Shown one piece after another: positions 36,355 through 45,078 of a stretch of 64,000 nucleotides of DNA (position 1 is the first letter of the stretch; each line of letters opens with the position of its first letter). The position numbers were made by a program, and so were the translations under genes. Below the pieces are notes generated by a model. It did not search any database. It was not told the DNA's origin and was given only the letters and a program-made list of their open reading frames with translations. The DNA comes from Methanospirillum hungatei JF-1 (GTDB lineage Archaea; Halobacteriota; Methanomicrobia; Methanomicrobiales; Methanospirillaceae): contig NC_007796.1 in assembly GCF_000013445.1 (NCBI RefSeq), positions 1,338,936 to 1,402,935 on the forward strand. The letters are read 5' to 3'.

Positions 36355-37872
36355 GTGCCGACGTGCAGCTGGTTTTTCACGGCGAACAGGATGGTTTCAA
36401 TGAACGGGATAAGTTCAATTACGCATAAAAGCGAGGACATCTCGGACAGAAAACTTGCAAAACAATGGAAGAAATTTCCATTTGCTAAAGCAAGAGATTA
36501 TGTAAAGCGACTTCAGACACGTATCGCAAAAGCAGTGAAGAACGGCCAATATCGACTTGCAAGACGACTCCAGTATCTGCTTACACATTCGTTTTATGCA
36601 AAAATGTTGGCAGTACAACGAGTAACCAAAAACAGAGGTAAAAGAAGTGCAGGAGTAGATGGGGAAAAATGGACCACCCCTGAACAGAAAATGAAAGCAG
36701 CATTAACGCTTTCGGACAAGGGCTATCGGGCAAAACCTCTCCGGAGAATCTACATCCCTAAACCGCAATCGAGTAAAATGCGACCTCTTTCGATTCCAAC
36801 CATGTATGACCGTGCTATGCAAGCTTTGTATGCAATGGCTCTTATGCCTTGGGCTGAGACCACAGCAGACAAGACATCATTCGGATTCCGAATGAAGCGA
36901 AATGCACAGGATGCTGCTTCATACACTTTTCAGTGCTTAAGCAGAAAGACTTCAGGTCAATGGATATTAGAAGGTGATATCCGCGGGTGCTTCGATAATT
37001 TCGCACACCAATGGATGCTTGATAACATCCCTCTTGACCAAAGAATCCTTAACCAATTCCTGAAAGCCGGTTATATTTATGATGGAATACTCTACCGTAA
37101 CAAGTCAGGTACGCCCCAAGGCGGCTTAATTTCCCCCTTATTGGCTAACATGGCTCTTGACGGCATGGAAAGAATGTTGAAAGAACACTTTCCCGGAAAT
37201 AAGGTTCATCTCATACGGTTTGCAGATGATTTTCTCGTAACGGCAGACTCACAGGAAACGGCACTCCAGTGCAAGGAACTCATCACTGAATTTCTTCATG
37301 AACGAGGGCTTGAACTCTCTGAGGAAAAGACCAAAATCGTTCATATCAACGAGGGGTTCGATTTCCTGGGCTGGAATTTCAGAAAATTCAAAGGCAAATT
37401 CCTGATACAACCTTCGAAGAAAGCTATTGCCGCAATCATTGATAAAGTAAGGGTAATCATTAAGTCGGCGAAGGCCTGGAAACAGGAAGACCTTATCAAA
37501 GCCCTAAATCCCGTAATTAAGGGATGGGCAATGTATCACCGGACGGTTTCTGCAAGTATGACCTTTGGGAAACTTGACTGGGTTGTCCGAAATATGTTGT
37601 GGAGATGGGCAAAGCGCCGTCATAATAATAAAGGGAAGAGATGGATTGCCAGAAAATACTGGCACCCAACACTTACCAAAAAACAGGTCTTTAGAACCTC
37701 TACTCTTACTCTCGAAAACTTCTCCAACACCAAAATTCAATACCGGAAATTCATAAAACTGGATGCAAATCCGTTTATTGATACCGAGTATTTTGAACAC
37801 AGAAAAGGAGTTTTCCTCTCAAAGCAAAGATCGATACGGATGTTCCTTCATTACGCCCATAAAAGCGGGTAG
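36355..37872 (+). CDS. ltrA: Group II intron reverse transcriptase/maturase
   Basis: 505 residues from GTG 36355; ATG 36391 (MVSMNG) is a likely alternative start. RT domain: RAKPLRRIYIPKPQSSKMRP, QALYAMALMPWAE, ILEGDIRGCFDN, GTPQGGLISPLLANMALDG and the catalytic RFADDFLVTA (Asp291/Asp292 in this numbering). It is followed by the maturase (X) domain, NPVIKGWAMYHRTVSA. The C-terminal 90 residues are basic and lack a clear Cys/His endonuclease motif. It binds the intron RNA to help splicing and copies it during retrohoming. It looks functional. Confidence 0.95.
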   Translation: MPTCSWFFTANRMVSMNGISSITHKSEDISDRKLAKQWKKFPFAKARDYVKRLQTRIAKAVKNGQYRLARRLQYLLTHSFYAKMLAVQRVTKNRGKRSAGVDGEKWTTPEQKMKAALTLSDKGYRAKPLRRIYIPKPQSSKMRPLSIPTMYDRAMQALYAMALMPWAETTADKTSFGFRMKRNAQDAASYTFQCLSRKTSGQWILEGDIRGCFDNFAHQWMLDNIPLDQRILNQFLKAGYIYDGILYRNKSGTPQGGLISPLLANMALDGMERMLKEHFPGNKVHLIRFADDFLVTADSQETALQCKELITEFLHERGLELSEEKTKIVHINEGFDFLGWNFRKFKGKFLIQPSKKAIAAIIDKVRVIIKSAKAWKQEDLIKALNPVIKGWAMYHRTVSASMTFGKLDWVVRNMLWRWAKRRHNNKGKRWIARKYWHPTLTKKQVFRTSTLTLENFSNTKIQYRKFIKLDANPFIDTEYFEHRKGVFLSKQRSIRMFLHYAHKSG

Positions 37873-37882
37873 TGAAAAACTT

Positions 37883-37916
37883 GAGCGGATTGCGGTGAAA
37901 ATCGCACGGTCCGTTC
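37883..37916 (+). ncRNA. Group II intron domain V
   Basis: 34 bases forming the expected hairpin: lower stem GAGCGGA with TCCGTTC (one G-U pair), inner stem around GCG and CGC, GAAA-type loop. The catalytic triad AGC is at 37884-37886. It lies ten bases after the reverse transcriptase stop, the usual place. Confidence 0.9.
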
Positions 37917-37974
37917 TTGGAAGGCTGGGTTAGGGTAACCTAACCTGGCTATTCGACGTATTGGGTAATACTCC

Positions 37975-39834
37975 GTGATCCGTATCCTGCTCCTTGACGA
38001 TGAGCCGGCAGTTCTCGATATTACATCTGCATTCCTCAATCGGCAGGAAGGGTTCCGGGTCAGAACAATAGATAGTGTTAAAGGAGCTCTCATGCTCCTA
38101 TCCGAGTATCCCTTCGATGTGATCGTGGCAGATTATGAATTGCCGGATCAGGACGGGATTTCTTTTTTAAAACAGGTGCGAAGTTCTCAAAGTTCTATCC
38201 CCTTTATCTTCTTCACCGGTCGCGGATCCGAAGACATTGCAATAGATGCATTGAATGAAGGTGCCGACTTTTATCTTAAGAAAGGTGATGGCAGCGTACA
38301 GGTACTGACTAAACTTGCAAGGTATATACAAAAAGCTGTCGAAAAAAGAAGAAAGCAGGATGAGATCATCCTGAATGAACACAGGTACAGGGAGCTTGCC
38401 GAGCAACAGATGGAATATGCCCAATACATTCAGGCACTCCTTGATGCAATACCGGCTCCTGTTTTCTTCCGGGACACAAACGGAGTGTATCGTGACTGTA
38501 ACAAGGCGTTTGAAGACCTCATTGGTCATCGGAAATATTCGATAATCGGAAGGTCGGTGCATGACTTTTATCCAAAAGATCTTGCTGACCACTACCGGCA
38601 TATGGATGAACTCATAATCAAGAACCCTTACATCCAGCAGTATGAGTATGTCATTACGGATTCACAAGGGGAAATTCATGATGTCCTATTTTCAAAATCT
38701 GCCCTTTTGTCTCATGAGGGATCGGTGACAGGTATTATCGGCGTTATCCTTGATGTCAGTGAAAGAAAAAAACTTGAACGGATCATCATTGAGAATGAAG
38801 AGAAGTATCGCACCCTTGCTGACTTCACCTATGACTGGGAATCCTGGATTAGCCCGACAGGAACCTATATTTACACGTCTCCCTCCTGTGAACGTATTAC
38901 CGGATACCGTGCTGAGGAATTTTTACATAACCCGGGCCTTGTTCTGGAAATTACGCATCCTGATGACCGGCAGATGGTAGAGAGACATTACTCAAATGCA
39001 CCACTCCGCCATGATGGCATTCATCACATGGACTACAGGATAATCACGAAAGACGGACAGGAGCGATGGATCAGTCATTTCTGCCAGTCAGTGTTTCGTG
39101 ACGACGGTACATGGCTGGGACGGCGAGAGAGCAAACGTGATATCACGTTTAGAAAAGAAGTCACCGCAGCATATGAAAAGGCGAACATGAAACTTCACCT
39201 GCTCTCAAGTATAACACGGCATGATATCCTGAATCAACTGACGGTTTTAAGCGGATATACAGATCTCTTATCCGATTATGCTGACAATCCGGATATCCAC
39301 GCTATACTGAACCGGATGAACAGGACCATTGATACTATTAACAACCAGATCTCGTTCACCAGACTCTATCAAGAGATTGGAGTGAACGCACCACAATGGC
39401 ATCATGTTCCGACTCTGGTCAGGCAGGCGGGGAAAGGATCTCATATTCCCTGTATTGAGATAAGTGAGAATCTTTCAGATATTCATATCCTGGCCGATCC
39501 CCTCATGGAAAAAGTGTTCTATTGCCTGCTTGATAATTCAGAGCGACATGGGAAACGGGTATCCAGGGCACATTTTTACTGTTACCATACGGATGGTGAC
39601 ATGACTCTTGTGTATGAGGATGACGGATATGGAATCGCTGCTGGAATTAAGGAAAAGATCTTTGAACGGGGATTTGGAAGCAATACCGGGTACGGACTCT
39701 TTCTTGCCAGAGAGATCATAAACATTTCCGGGTATTCTATTTTTGAAACAGGAGAGTCCGGAGAGGGTGCCAGGTTTCAGATATCTATCCCGAAAGGATT
39801 ATGGAGACATGAACCCCCAAAACATATGATTTAA
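37975..39834 (+). CDS. Receiver-PAS-PAS hybrid histidine kinase
   Basis: 619 residues, start GTG at 37975, about 20 bases after the intron end. N-terminal receiver 1-120 with Asp8/Asp9, phospho-acceptor Asp53 (VADYELPDQDG) and Lys102; PAS 1 about 145-265; PAS 2 about 275-400; kinase core with His416 in SSITRHDILNQL and an ATPase domain with YEDDGYGIAAGIKEK and GYGLFLAREII. No membrane segment, so it is cytoplasmic. The core is paralogous to the CHASE4 kinase at 26510. Transcription may have to cross or be split by the intron. Confidence 0.9.
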   Translation: MIRILLLDDEPAVLDITSAFLNRQEGFRVRTIDSVKGALMLLSEYPFDVIVADYELPDQDGISFLKQVRSSQSSIPFIFFTGRGSEDIAIDALNEGADFYLKKGDGSVQVLTKLARYIQKAVEKRRKQDEIILNEHRYRELAEQQMEYAQYIQALLDAIPAPVFFRDTNGVYRDCNKAFEDLIGHRKYSIIGRSVHDFYPKDLADHYRHMDELIIKNPYIQQYEYVITDSQGEIHDVLFSKSALLSHEGSVTGIIGVILDVSERKKLERIIIENEEKYRTLADFTYDWESWISPTGTYIYTSPSCERITGYRAEEFLHNPGLVLEITHPDDRQMVERHYSNAPLRHDGIHHMDYRIITKDGQERWISHFCQSVFRDDGTWLGRRESKRDITFRKEVTAAYEKANMKLHLLSSITRHDILNQLTVLSGYTDLLSDYADNPDIHAILNRMNRTIDTINNQISFTRLYQEIGVNAPQWHHVPTLVRQAGKGSHIPCIEISENLSDIHILADPLMEKVFYCLLDNSERHGKRVSRAHFYCYHTDGDMTLVYEDDGYGIAAGIKEKIFERGFGSNTGYGLFLAREIINISGYSIFETGESGEGARFQISIPKGLWRHEPPKHMI

Positions 39835-39858
39835 TCATTATAATACCTACTATCTGCT

Positions 39859-40011
39859 ATGCAAAAGATGAAATGCAGTATCTGCGGCCATGTGTACGAT
39901 CCGGTCATCGGAGATAAGGATGCTCCTGCCGGAACTGATTTTCAAAACCTGCCACAAGAATGGGTATGCCCTGTCTGTCTAGCGGCTAAAAGACTCTTTC
40001 GACCAGTCTGA
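39859..40011 (+). CDS. Rubredoxin
   Basis: 50 residues: MQKMKCSICGHVYDPVIGDK begins it. Cys6, Cys9, Cys37 and Cys40 form the two CxxC/CPxC knuckles for one iron, with the expected spacing, plus the conserved DAPAGTDFQNLP loop and Trp35 before the second pair. Small electron carrier of the cytoplasm; in anaerobes it often feeds oxygen- or superoxide-detoxifying enzymes. Its stop lies one base before the end of the convergent cyclase gene. Confidence 0.93.
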   Translation: MQKMKCSICGHVYDPVIGDKDAPAGTDFQNLPQEWVCPVCLAAKRLFRPV

Positions 40012-40012
40012 T

Positions 40013-41635
40013 TCAGGCGATAACCTTCACTATTTTCCCTTTTTTCATGATCGATACCTTCCCGCCGCTTTCAGACACCACAAACCCGATTGCATCGGTA
40101 ACATACGTGAGCGCAGCGACGGATGAATGACGGGTCCCCATTCCTTTCGGAAGAGATATAATTGATGTATCGACGGTGATATATCGTCCTGCCGCCTCCA
40201 GAAGACCATTTCCGCTCACAACAAATGCACCGTCCAAAAGCGCATATTCTTTCAACATCTCTCTGACATCAGGAACAGAAATATTTCTCATTTCAGGAGG
40301 ATGGCCGGAGAACGGATTTAATATCAACTGACGGGATCGCTTCAGTACTTCTTCTGAATCGCCGATAAGGAAGGAGGTTCCGATTGTCTTTCCTTCCCGC
40401 CCTTCTCTCCCGATTTCGATACATGCCTGAAGTACCGCATCAAACGCCTCTGGTGAGATATCCGTAAAGGAAAGGATGCGATCACGCCAGGCCCGTGTTG
40501 ATATCCTCTCTTCCCCGCTGGATACCTGTTCGGTCATATCAGTGCCCACACAAATGATGCCGGTCAGGGTATTGTCAGAGTCATACAATCCCCGGCTGGT
40601 CCAGGCAACCCAAAGATGATTTCCATTCTTTTTACAATGTTCAAAAATATGCAGGGCTGATGAGGATTCGTCAGATACTTCAAGAAACAAAGATGCCGGA
40701 TTTATCACATTCTGTATTGCCCTGGGTGGAAAAAGAACTCCTATACTCCTTCCTGTCAACTCATCCATCTCATATCCAAAACACCTGACCGCTGAAGGAT
40801 TGATAAAGGTGATAAACCCATCCGGATCAAGTCTGATGACCAGAGTTTCTGCAAGATACAGTTGTTCCCTGCATTTATACTCAGTCTCTCTGAGTGCAGA
40901 ATGAAGAGCTGCATAATCACTGTGGTCCTCAATGAACCAGATTCCGTCTATCGGGTTATCCTCATTCAAAGAATGCACCGTAATCCGACATGGCATCTCC
41001 TTTCCATCTTTTTTCCGGACAATCCCTTCAAGAGATATATGAAAGCACTGGTGACGAAAGAGTTCATCTCTTAAAGTCTGTCCATTCATCAGCCATGTAT
41101 CAGGAGGACGCCCAAGAATTTCATGTTCATCATACCCGGATCGTTGAAGAAAATCCGGATTCACCCGGGTAACGGTTCCTCCCCGGACTTCCAGACAGGA
41201 GAGAGGCATCGTACTGATGATCCGGTTATGATGATCATAGTCTTCCCGAAGGGAACGCTCCACCTTTGCCCGTCCAGATACCTGCCGAATCGATGCAAAG
41301 ATCTGACGGGATGCCTCATACTCCTGAAGAGCAACTGAAAAACTCCCCTGTGATATATCAAAAAAGATGGCGTTGTTATTCTGTATTATGTAAAAGAGAA
41401 AACCGGGATGATATCCGTGCACCATACACTGACGCTGCCAGTTGACGACACGGCTCAGATCATCTCCTGCGGTGAATGGTATGAGAATTATATCAGGAGT
41501 GATAGCCTGATATTTTTCCTCTCCTTCAGCAATAGATCTGACCTCCCACAATTCAATCTGAAAATTGTCAGACAGGGAAGACTGTATGGAGGAAGCGTCC
41601 TTACTTTTGTCGTTGACAAGAAGGATTTTTACCAT
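40013..41635 (-). CDS. PAS-diadenylate cyclase fusion (DisA_N/DacZ-type domain)
   Basis: 540 residues. Residues 1-125 look like a receiver that has lost its phospho-Asp (DIILIPFTAGDD). PAS 1 is about 140-255 and PAS 2 about 265-385 (ends GIICVGTDMTEQ). The C-terminal 150 residues are a DAC domain with the two hallmark motifs DGA (468-470) and GTRHSS (Arg502, His503, Ser504), which bind ATP and make c-di-AMP from two ATP. No membrane helix. Archaeal DacZ enzymes are usually short and without PAS sensors, so control of c-di-AMP by a small ligand or redox signal is inferred. Confidence 0.85.
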   Translation of the reverse strand: MVKILLVNDKSKDASSIQSSLSDNFQIELWEVRSIAEGEEKYQAITPDIILIPFTAGDDLSRVVNWQRQCMVHGYHPGFLFYIIQNNNAIFFDISQGSFSVALQEYEASRQIFASIRQVSGRAKVERSLREDYDHHNRIISTMPLSCLEVRGGTVTRVNPDFLQRSGYDEHEILGRPPDTWLMNGQTLRDELFRHQCFHISLEGIVRKKDGKEMPCRITVHSLNEDNPIDGIWFIEDHSDYAALHSALRETEYKCREQLYLAETLVIRLDPDGFITFINPSAVRCFGYEMDELTGRSIGVLFPPRAIQNVINPASLFLEVSDESSSALHIFEHCKKNGNHLWVAWTSRGLYDSDNTLTGIICVGTDMTEQVSSGEERISTRAWRDRILSFTDISPEAFDAVLQACIEIGREGREGKTIGTSFLIGDSEEVLKRSRQLILNPFSGHPPEMRNISVPDVREMLKEYALLDGAFVVSGNGLLEAAGRYITVDTSIISLPKGMGTRHSSVAALTYVTDAIGFVVSESGGKVSIMKKGKIVKVIA

Positions 41636-41748
41636 AATGAACAGAACCGGAACCCGCTCTTTGTTATTACAAATATCTTGCTCCGGGATATAAGATGAGC
41701 TCTCTGGCTGAATATATATTCAAAGGATACTGAACAAATATTCTCCTC

Positions 41749-42024
41749 ATGAAACGGGTATCTATGATCGTGTCAGGGCAGGTTCAGGGAGTCGGGTTCC
41801 GGTATTATGTTCAGGATATTGCAGAGGACATGAGGATTACCGGGTGGGTGAGAAACCTCCCGGACGGGACGGTAGAGATCGATGCTGAAGGGAAAACAGA
41901 CGTTCTTGAGACATTTATCCGGACAATCTCCAACACCAGGCAGGGAGCTATACAGGTGAGGAATGTTCATGTTCAGGAGAAAGAGGTCTGTGGATATTCG
42001 ATCTTTACTATCAGAAGAGATTGA
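41749..42024 (+). CDS. acyP: Acylphosphatase
   Basis: 91 residues, the family size. SGQVQGVGFRYYV carries catalytic Arg18, and GWVRNLPDGTVEI carries Asn36. It hydrolyses acyl phosphates such as acetyl phosphate or 1,3-bisphosphoglycerate. Start ATG at 41749 follows a TCTCCTC-poor leader, so translation may be near leaderless. Confidence 0.95.
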   Translation: MKRVSMIVSGQVQGVGFRYYVQDIAEDMRITGWVRNLPDGTVEIDAEGKTDVLETFIRTISNTRQGAIQVRNVHVQEKEVCGYSIFTIRRD

Positions 42025-42057
42025 TAGTTTTATTGGTTTGAAAGATGATTGATAATT

Positions 42058-42531
42058 ATGAAGGTTCTCTTTATATTTTCAATACTGATCGTCCTGGCGG
42101 TCTGCCTTGTTTCTCCGGTAAGTGCCGCCTGGTCGATCCCGCATATGTCTCCTGACACCGAAAACTGGAACGGATACTGGCAGTTTGAATATGATCCCAA
42201 CAATCCGATCTCCGCTGCCATGTATTGCTGCTGGTGGGAGATGGTGCACGGCCATCTCAGCAAATACTCTGATGCATTAAATGAGGAGACGAACGGAACC
42301 AGTTCATCCAGCGGTTCATCGGTACAGACGAAAAGTTACTGTCCGGCATGTCACATTGATGATTCATTTGCCACTCTTGAAGTGGACCCTGAACTCCAGG
42401 CCCTGCATGATGAACTGATGGAGACGAAACCATGGCTGAAGGAAGGGAAAAACAAGAAAAATGGTTCAGAATCATCATCCAATAATACAACAACGGCCGT
42501 CATGTTCTTTAGTGAACCAACAAAGATCTGA
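42058..42531 (+). CDS. Secreted protein with one CxxCH motif
   Basis: 157 residues from ATG 42058; a TTG at 42049 is less likely. A signal peptide spans 1-23 (LFIFSILIVLAVCLVSPVSA, cleavage after ASA-like VSA). The mature part is Trp/Tyr rich near its start (WNGYWQFEYD), has Ser/Asn-rich linkers, and carries Cys95-Pro-Ala-Cys98-His99 in SYCPACHIDD, the pattern of a c-type haem site, or of a zinc or disulfide pair. No family recognised. The RDD protein follows after 81 bases. Confidence 0.6.
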   Translation: MKVLFIFSILIVLAVCLVSPVSAAWSIPHMSPDTENWNGYWQFEYDPNNPISAAMYCCWWEMVHGHLSKYSDALNEETNGTSSSSGSSVQTKSYCPACHIDDSFATLEVDPELQALHDELMETKPWLKEGKNKKNGSESSSNNTTTAVMFFSEPTKI

Positions 42532-42612
42532 ATTTTCAATATTTTTTCCAGATATCCATTAGCCCCTAATTTTTGCGACAGATTCATTGCTCTTTAAAAG
42601 ATATATTGTATT

Positions 42613-43143
42613 GTGTCAGATATTAATCACAATAATCAAATTTCAGATGATAAAAGGTTCTATGCTGGATTTGGGAGAAGGATCATTGCCGGGATTATTG
42701 ATGGAATTATTATAACACTCATCGCTGGTTTTGCTGCATACTACCTGGGACTGACCGAAGGATGGAGAATGCTCATCATGATGATCCGACATGAGGAGGT
42801 CAGAACCATGGACGGGATTCTGGTCACATCCGCTCTTCCTGGTCAGGTAGCAACCTTCCTCCTGGTCACCGTCATTGTAATCCCCTGGCTCTATTATGCA
42901 ATTCTTGAGTCCTCTAAAAATCAGGCCACGTTAGGAAAGATGGCAGCACGGGCGGTTGTTACTGACCTGCATGGAAACCAGATAACCTTTGCCCGGGCAT
43001 CACTGCGACACTTTTCAAAATTTATATCAATAATCACCTGTTTCGCAGGAATTTTTGCAATCGCATATACCCGTCATTCACAGGGTTTTCATGATATTAT
43101 TGCAGCTTGCCTGGTGTATTACCGACCGGAAAAAATTGAGTGA
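42613..43143 (+). CDS. RDD-family membrane protein
   Basis: 176 residues, start GTG at 42613. RDD domain: FYAGFGRRIIAGIIDGIIIT with the conserved Arg and Asp pair, three predicted helices (about 22-45, 70-95 and 135-155), and the LGKMAARAVVTDLHG segment typical of the family. Such proteins sit in the cytoplasmic membrane; some have been linked to ion or stress tolerance, but function here is open. Its stop is four bases from the stop of the convergent gene. Confidence 0.8.
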   Translation: MSDINHNNQISDDKRFYAGFGRRIIAGIIDGIIITLIAGFAAYYLGLTEGWRMLIMMIRHEEVRTMDGILVTSALPGQVATFLLVTVIVIPWLYYAILESSKNQATLGKMAARAVVTDLHGNQITFARASLRHFSKFISIITCFAGIFAIAYTRHSQGFHDIIAACLVYYRPEKIE

Positions 43144-43147
43144 TTAT

Positions 43148-43675
43148 TTAACAGGGACCACAGGATATTCCCACGGGTTCGGGATCCTTGAATAATTTAT
43201 CCCAGTTACTATTTCTGTTTCCAAGCGATAACGAAGAGTCAGGGATTTCAGAGGTTGCATTAATAGAGGATGTATACCGCTGAAGGGCAGCCCAATCCTG
43301 TGCCCTGATGATATCACCCACCGACGCATAACCAGAGAGGGGATCGTTTGTCCCGGGAACTGCGGATGTTTTGTTTACTGTGGCATTTGCAGTCGTGGTA
43401 TTATTGCCAAGCCCGCTTGTTGAATTCATGACCATCCCCGCTCCAGCCAGCTCATCCAGAATACCGTTTTTTGTCTCAGTAAACAAACTGGTCGGATCTT
43501 CACCATTGAGAATCTTATCTCCTTCCCATTCAAATGATGTTGGCAGTGATCCAAAACCCGGGTTTGTTCCTGCTGAGGAAGCAGCATTTACAAATCCAAT
43601 GAGAAGAAAAATACCCATTATTGCGCACGCAATGAATCGATAATGAACCTGCATATCAATCCTATACATGTTCAC
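43148..43675 (-). CDS. Secreted protein with C-terminal CGPC
   Basis: 175 residues. Signal peptide about 10-32 (FIACAIMGIFLLIGFVNAAS), then a Ser/Thr/Asn-rich, probably glycosylated stretch (NTTTANATVNKTSAV, near 90-104) and a C-terminus ending exactly GISCGPC. CGPC resembles the thioredoxin-type active site but there is no thioredoxin fold; a disulfide, metal site or attachment to another molecule is possible. Unknown family. It lies downstream of the site-2 protease on the same strand. Confidence 0.6.
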   Translation of the reverse strand: MNMYRIDMQVHYRFIACAIMGIFLLIGFVNAASSAGTNPGFGSLPTSFEWEGDKILNGEDPTSLFTETKNGILDELAGAGMVMNSTSGLGNNTTTANATVNKTSAVPGTNDPLSGYASVGDIIRAQDWAALQRYTSSINATSEIPDSSLSLGNRNSNWDKLFKDPEPVGISCGPC

Positions 43676-43736
43676 GATCGATACTGCATATACTTTCTTA
43701 TACCACCGAAAAAAGAAAAATTGACGGTTTTCGCAA

Positions 43737-45029
43737 TTACAGATGGAAGAGGTATGGCAGGGTGAATATCGCCACCATCAGAACGACCATACCGGTACTG
43801 ACAAAGCCGACGATATGATCCGTATATCGTGCAAGTCCCCTGCGGGTCAGGATCCGTTCCGTCCCTTCTTTAAAGATAAAACCACCATCAAGAGGGATCA
43901 TGGGGAGAGCGTTGAAAAGACCGGCTGCCAGGTTAATAAATCCACTCCAGAATAGAAGGTGTATGAGCTCCCAATACCCTGGAAACGGCACCTGATAATA
44001 CCCGGTATCGGTAACATCAAATCCCAGTATCTTCATATACTGCCCTTCCATGGTCGGGTTAAACGGAACGGAAAGAAGCATGAAAATTCCGACCGGGGAG
44101 AACATGCTCTGCACGGTATCGATGATCCCCTGACCGTTGTAGTAAAAGACCCCCATGAAACCGGATTCACGACTGCCGAGTGCTTCAGGCCAGGGTGATA
44201 CATTGAGCGAATAGTATTTTCGTTCTCCATTATGATCAAATCCCACGATGACCGTATCTCCCGGACGGGTTGTATTCAGAATGTCAGATACATCCTGTGT
44301 GGTTGATACTGATTCGCCATTGACTGTCCTGATAATGGAGGGTGTCGGGACATCTGCCTGTGCTGCAGAGTAATTCTGATAAAGACCCACAACCACCGGC
44401 TCTTGGATTGGCACTGCCATCCCGATCATGCTGACCATGAGACCAAAACTGATAAGGCCAATAAGGATGTTGTTGATGATTCCCGCCCCATACATCCGCA
44501 TCCGTGGCCAGGGAGATGCTTTCTTTACCTCCTCATCATCAGGCTCAACAAAGGCACCGATGGGAATTATCAGGAACAACACGCCCATACTCTTTACTGC
44601 AATCTGTTCAACCCTGCAGAGAATTGCATGACCAAACTCATGAACCACTAAAGTCAGGATAAACGCAAACCAGACCGCAAAGGTTGATGGGACAAACTCA
44701 TTGACACCAGGAATGAGAAAGATATTCTGAGGCTTATGAAGGGATGTCGGTTCAGGTTTTAATTCGAGGGTCAGGTTTACTGAGAGGAGGAGCATCACAA
44801 CCATCGCAACGGACACGATGATCACCATAGCTACTCCAATCGTTCCATATATACGTAAAAAACCGGAGAACTTTCTGAAGTAGTCGAAAAATCCTACTTG
44901 ATCTGTCTTCAGCCCGATAATCGGACCATACAGTGTGATGAAACGGGGATAGGGATTATATGTCCGGATATATGCAAGAAGGAGGACATAGCCGGCAATA
45001 CAGCCGAGCAGAATTAGAAGCCAATCCAT
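43737..45029 (-). CDS. Site-2 (M50) intramembrane zinc protease with PDZ-like domain
   Basis: 430 residues with about seven membrane helices. Zinc motif VVHEFGH (His130, Glu131, His134) and second motif NALPMIPLDGG (373-383, with Asp381 as third ligand). A PDZ-like domain lies between, about 205-290 (SIIRTVNGESVSTTQDV). Family members cut transmembrane segments of regulators or leftover signal peptides. It is in the same direction as rnhB upstream and the CGPC protein downstream. Confidence 0.92.
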   Translation of the reverse strand: MDWLLILLGCIAGYVLLLAYIRTYNPYPRFITLYGPIIGLKTDQVGFFDYFRKFSGFLRIYGTIGVAMVIIVSVAMVVMLLLSVNLTLELKPEPTSLHKPQNIFLIPGVNEFVPSTFAVWFAFILTLVVHEFGHAILCRVEQIAVKSMGVLFLIIPIGAFVEPDDEEVKKASPWPRMRMYGAGIINNILIGLISFGLMVSMIGMAVPIQEPVVVGLYQNYSAAQADVPTPSIIRTVNGESVSTTQDVSDILNTTRPGDTVIVGFDHNGERKYYSLNVSPWPEALGSRESGFMGVFYYNGQGIIDTVQSMFSPVGIFMLLSVPFNPTMEGQYMKILGFDVTDTGYYQVPFPGYWELIHLLFWSGFINLAAGLFNALPMIPLDGGFIFKEGTERILTRRGLARYTDHIVGFVSTGMVVLMVAIFTLPYLFHL

Positions 45030-45078
45030 GAATGTTTACAGGTGGCCCTGACAAGAAGAAAAGGTTATGGAACGGATA

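Larger units (their letters stand above)
35827..37955 (+). mobile_element. Group II intron with encoded reverse transcriptase
   Basis: The 5' end matches GTGCG (35827-35831, GTGCGAC). A structured non-coding stretch of about 530 bases (domains I-III) precedes the reverse transcriptase gene 36355-37872, domain V is at 37883-37916, and a domain VI-like hairpin GGTTAGG-gtaa-CCTAACC follows at 37929-37946. The 3' end, near CTAT at 37950-37953, is placed to within a few bases only. It is inserted between fbp and a kinase gene, in the kinase direction. A run of 20 A lies inside it at 36214-36233. Confidence 0.9.
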
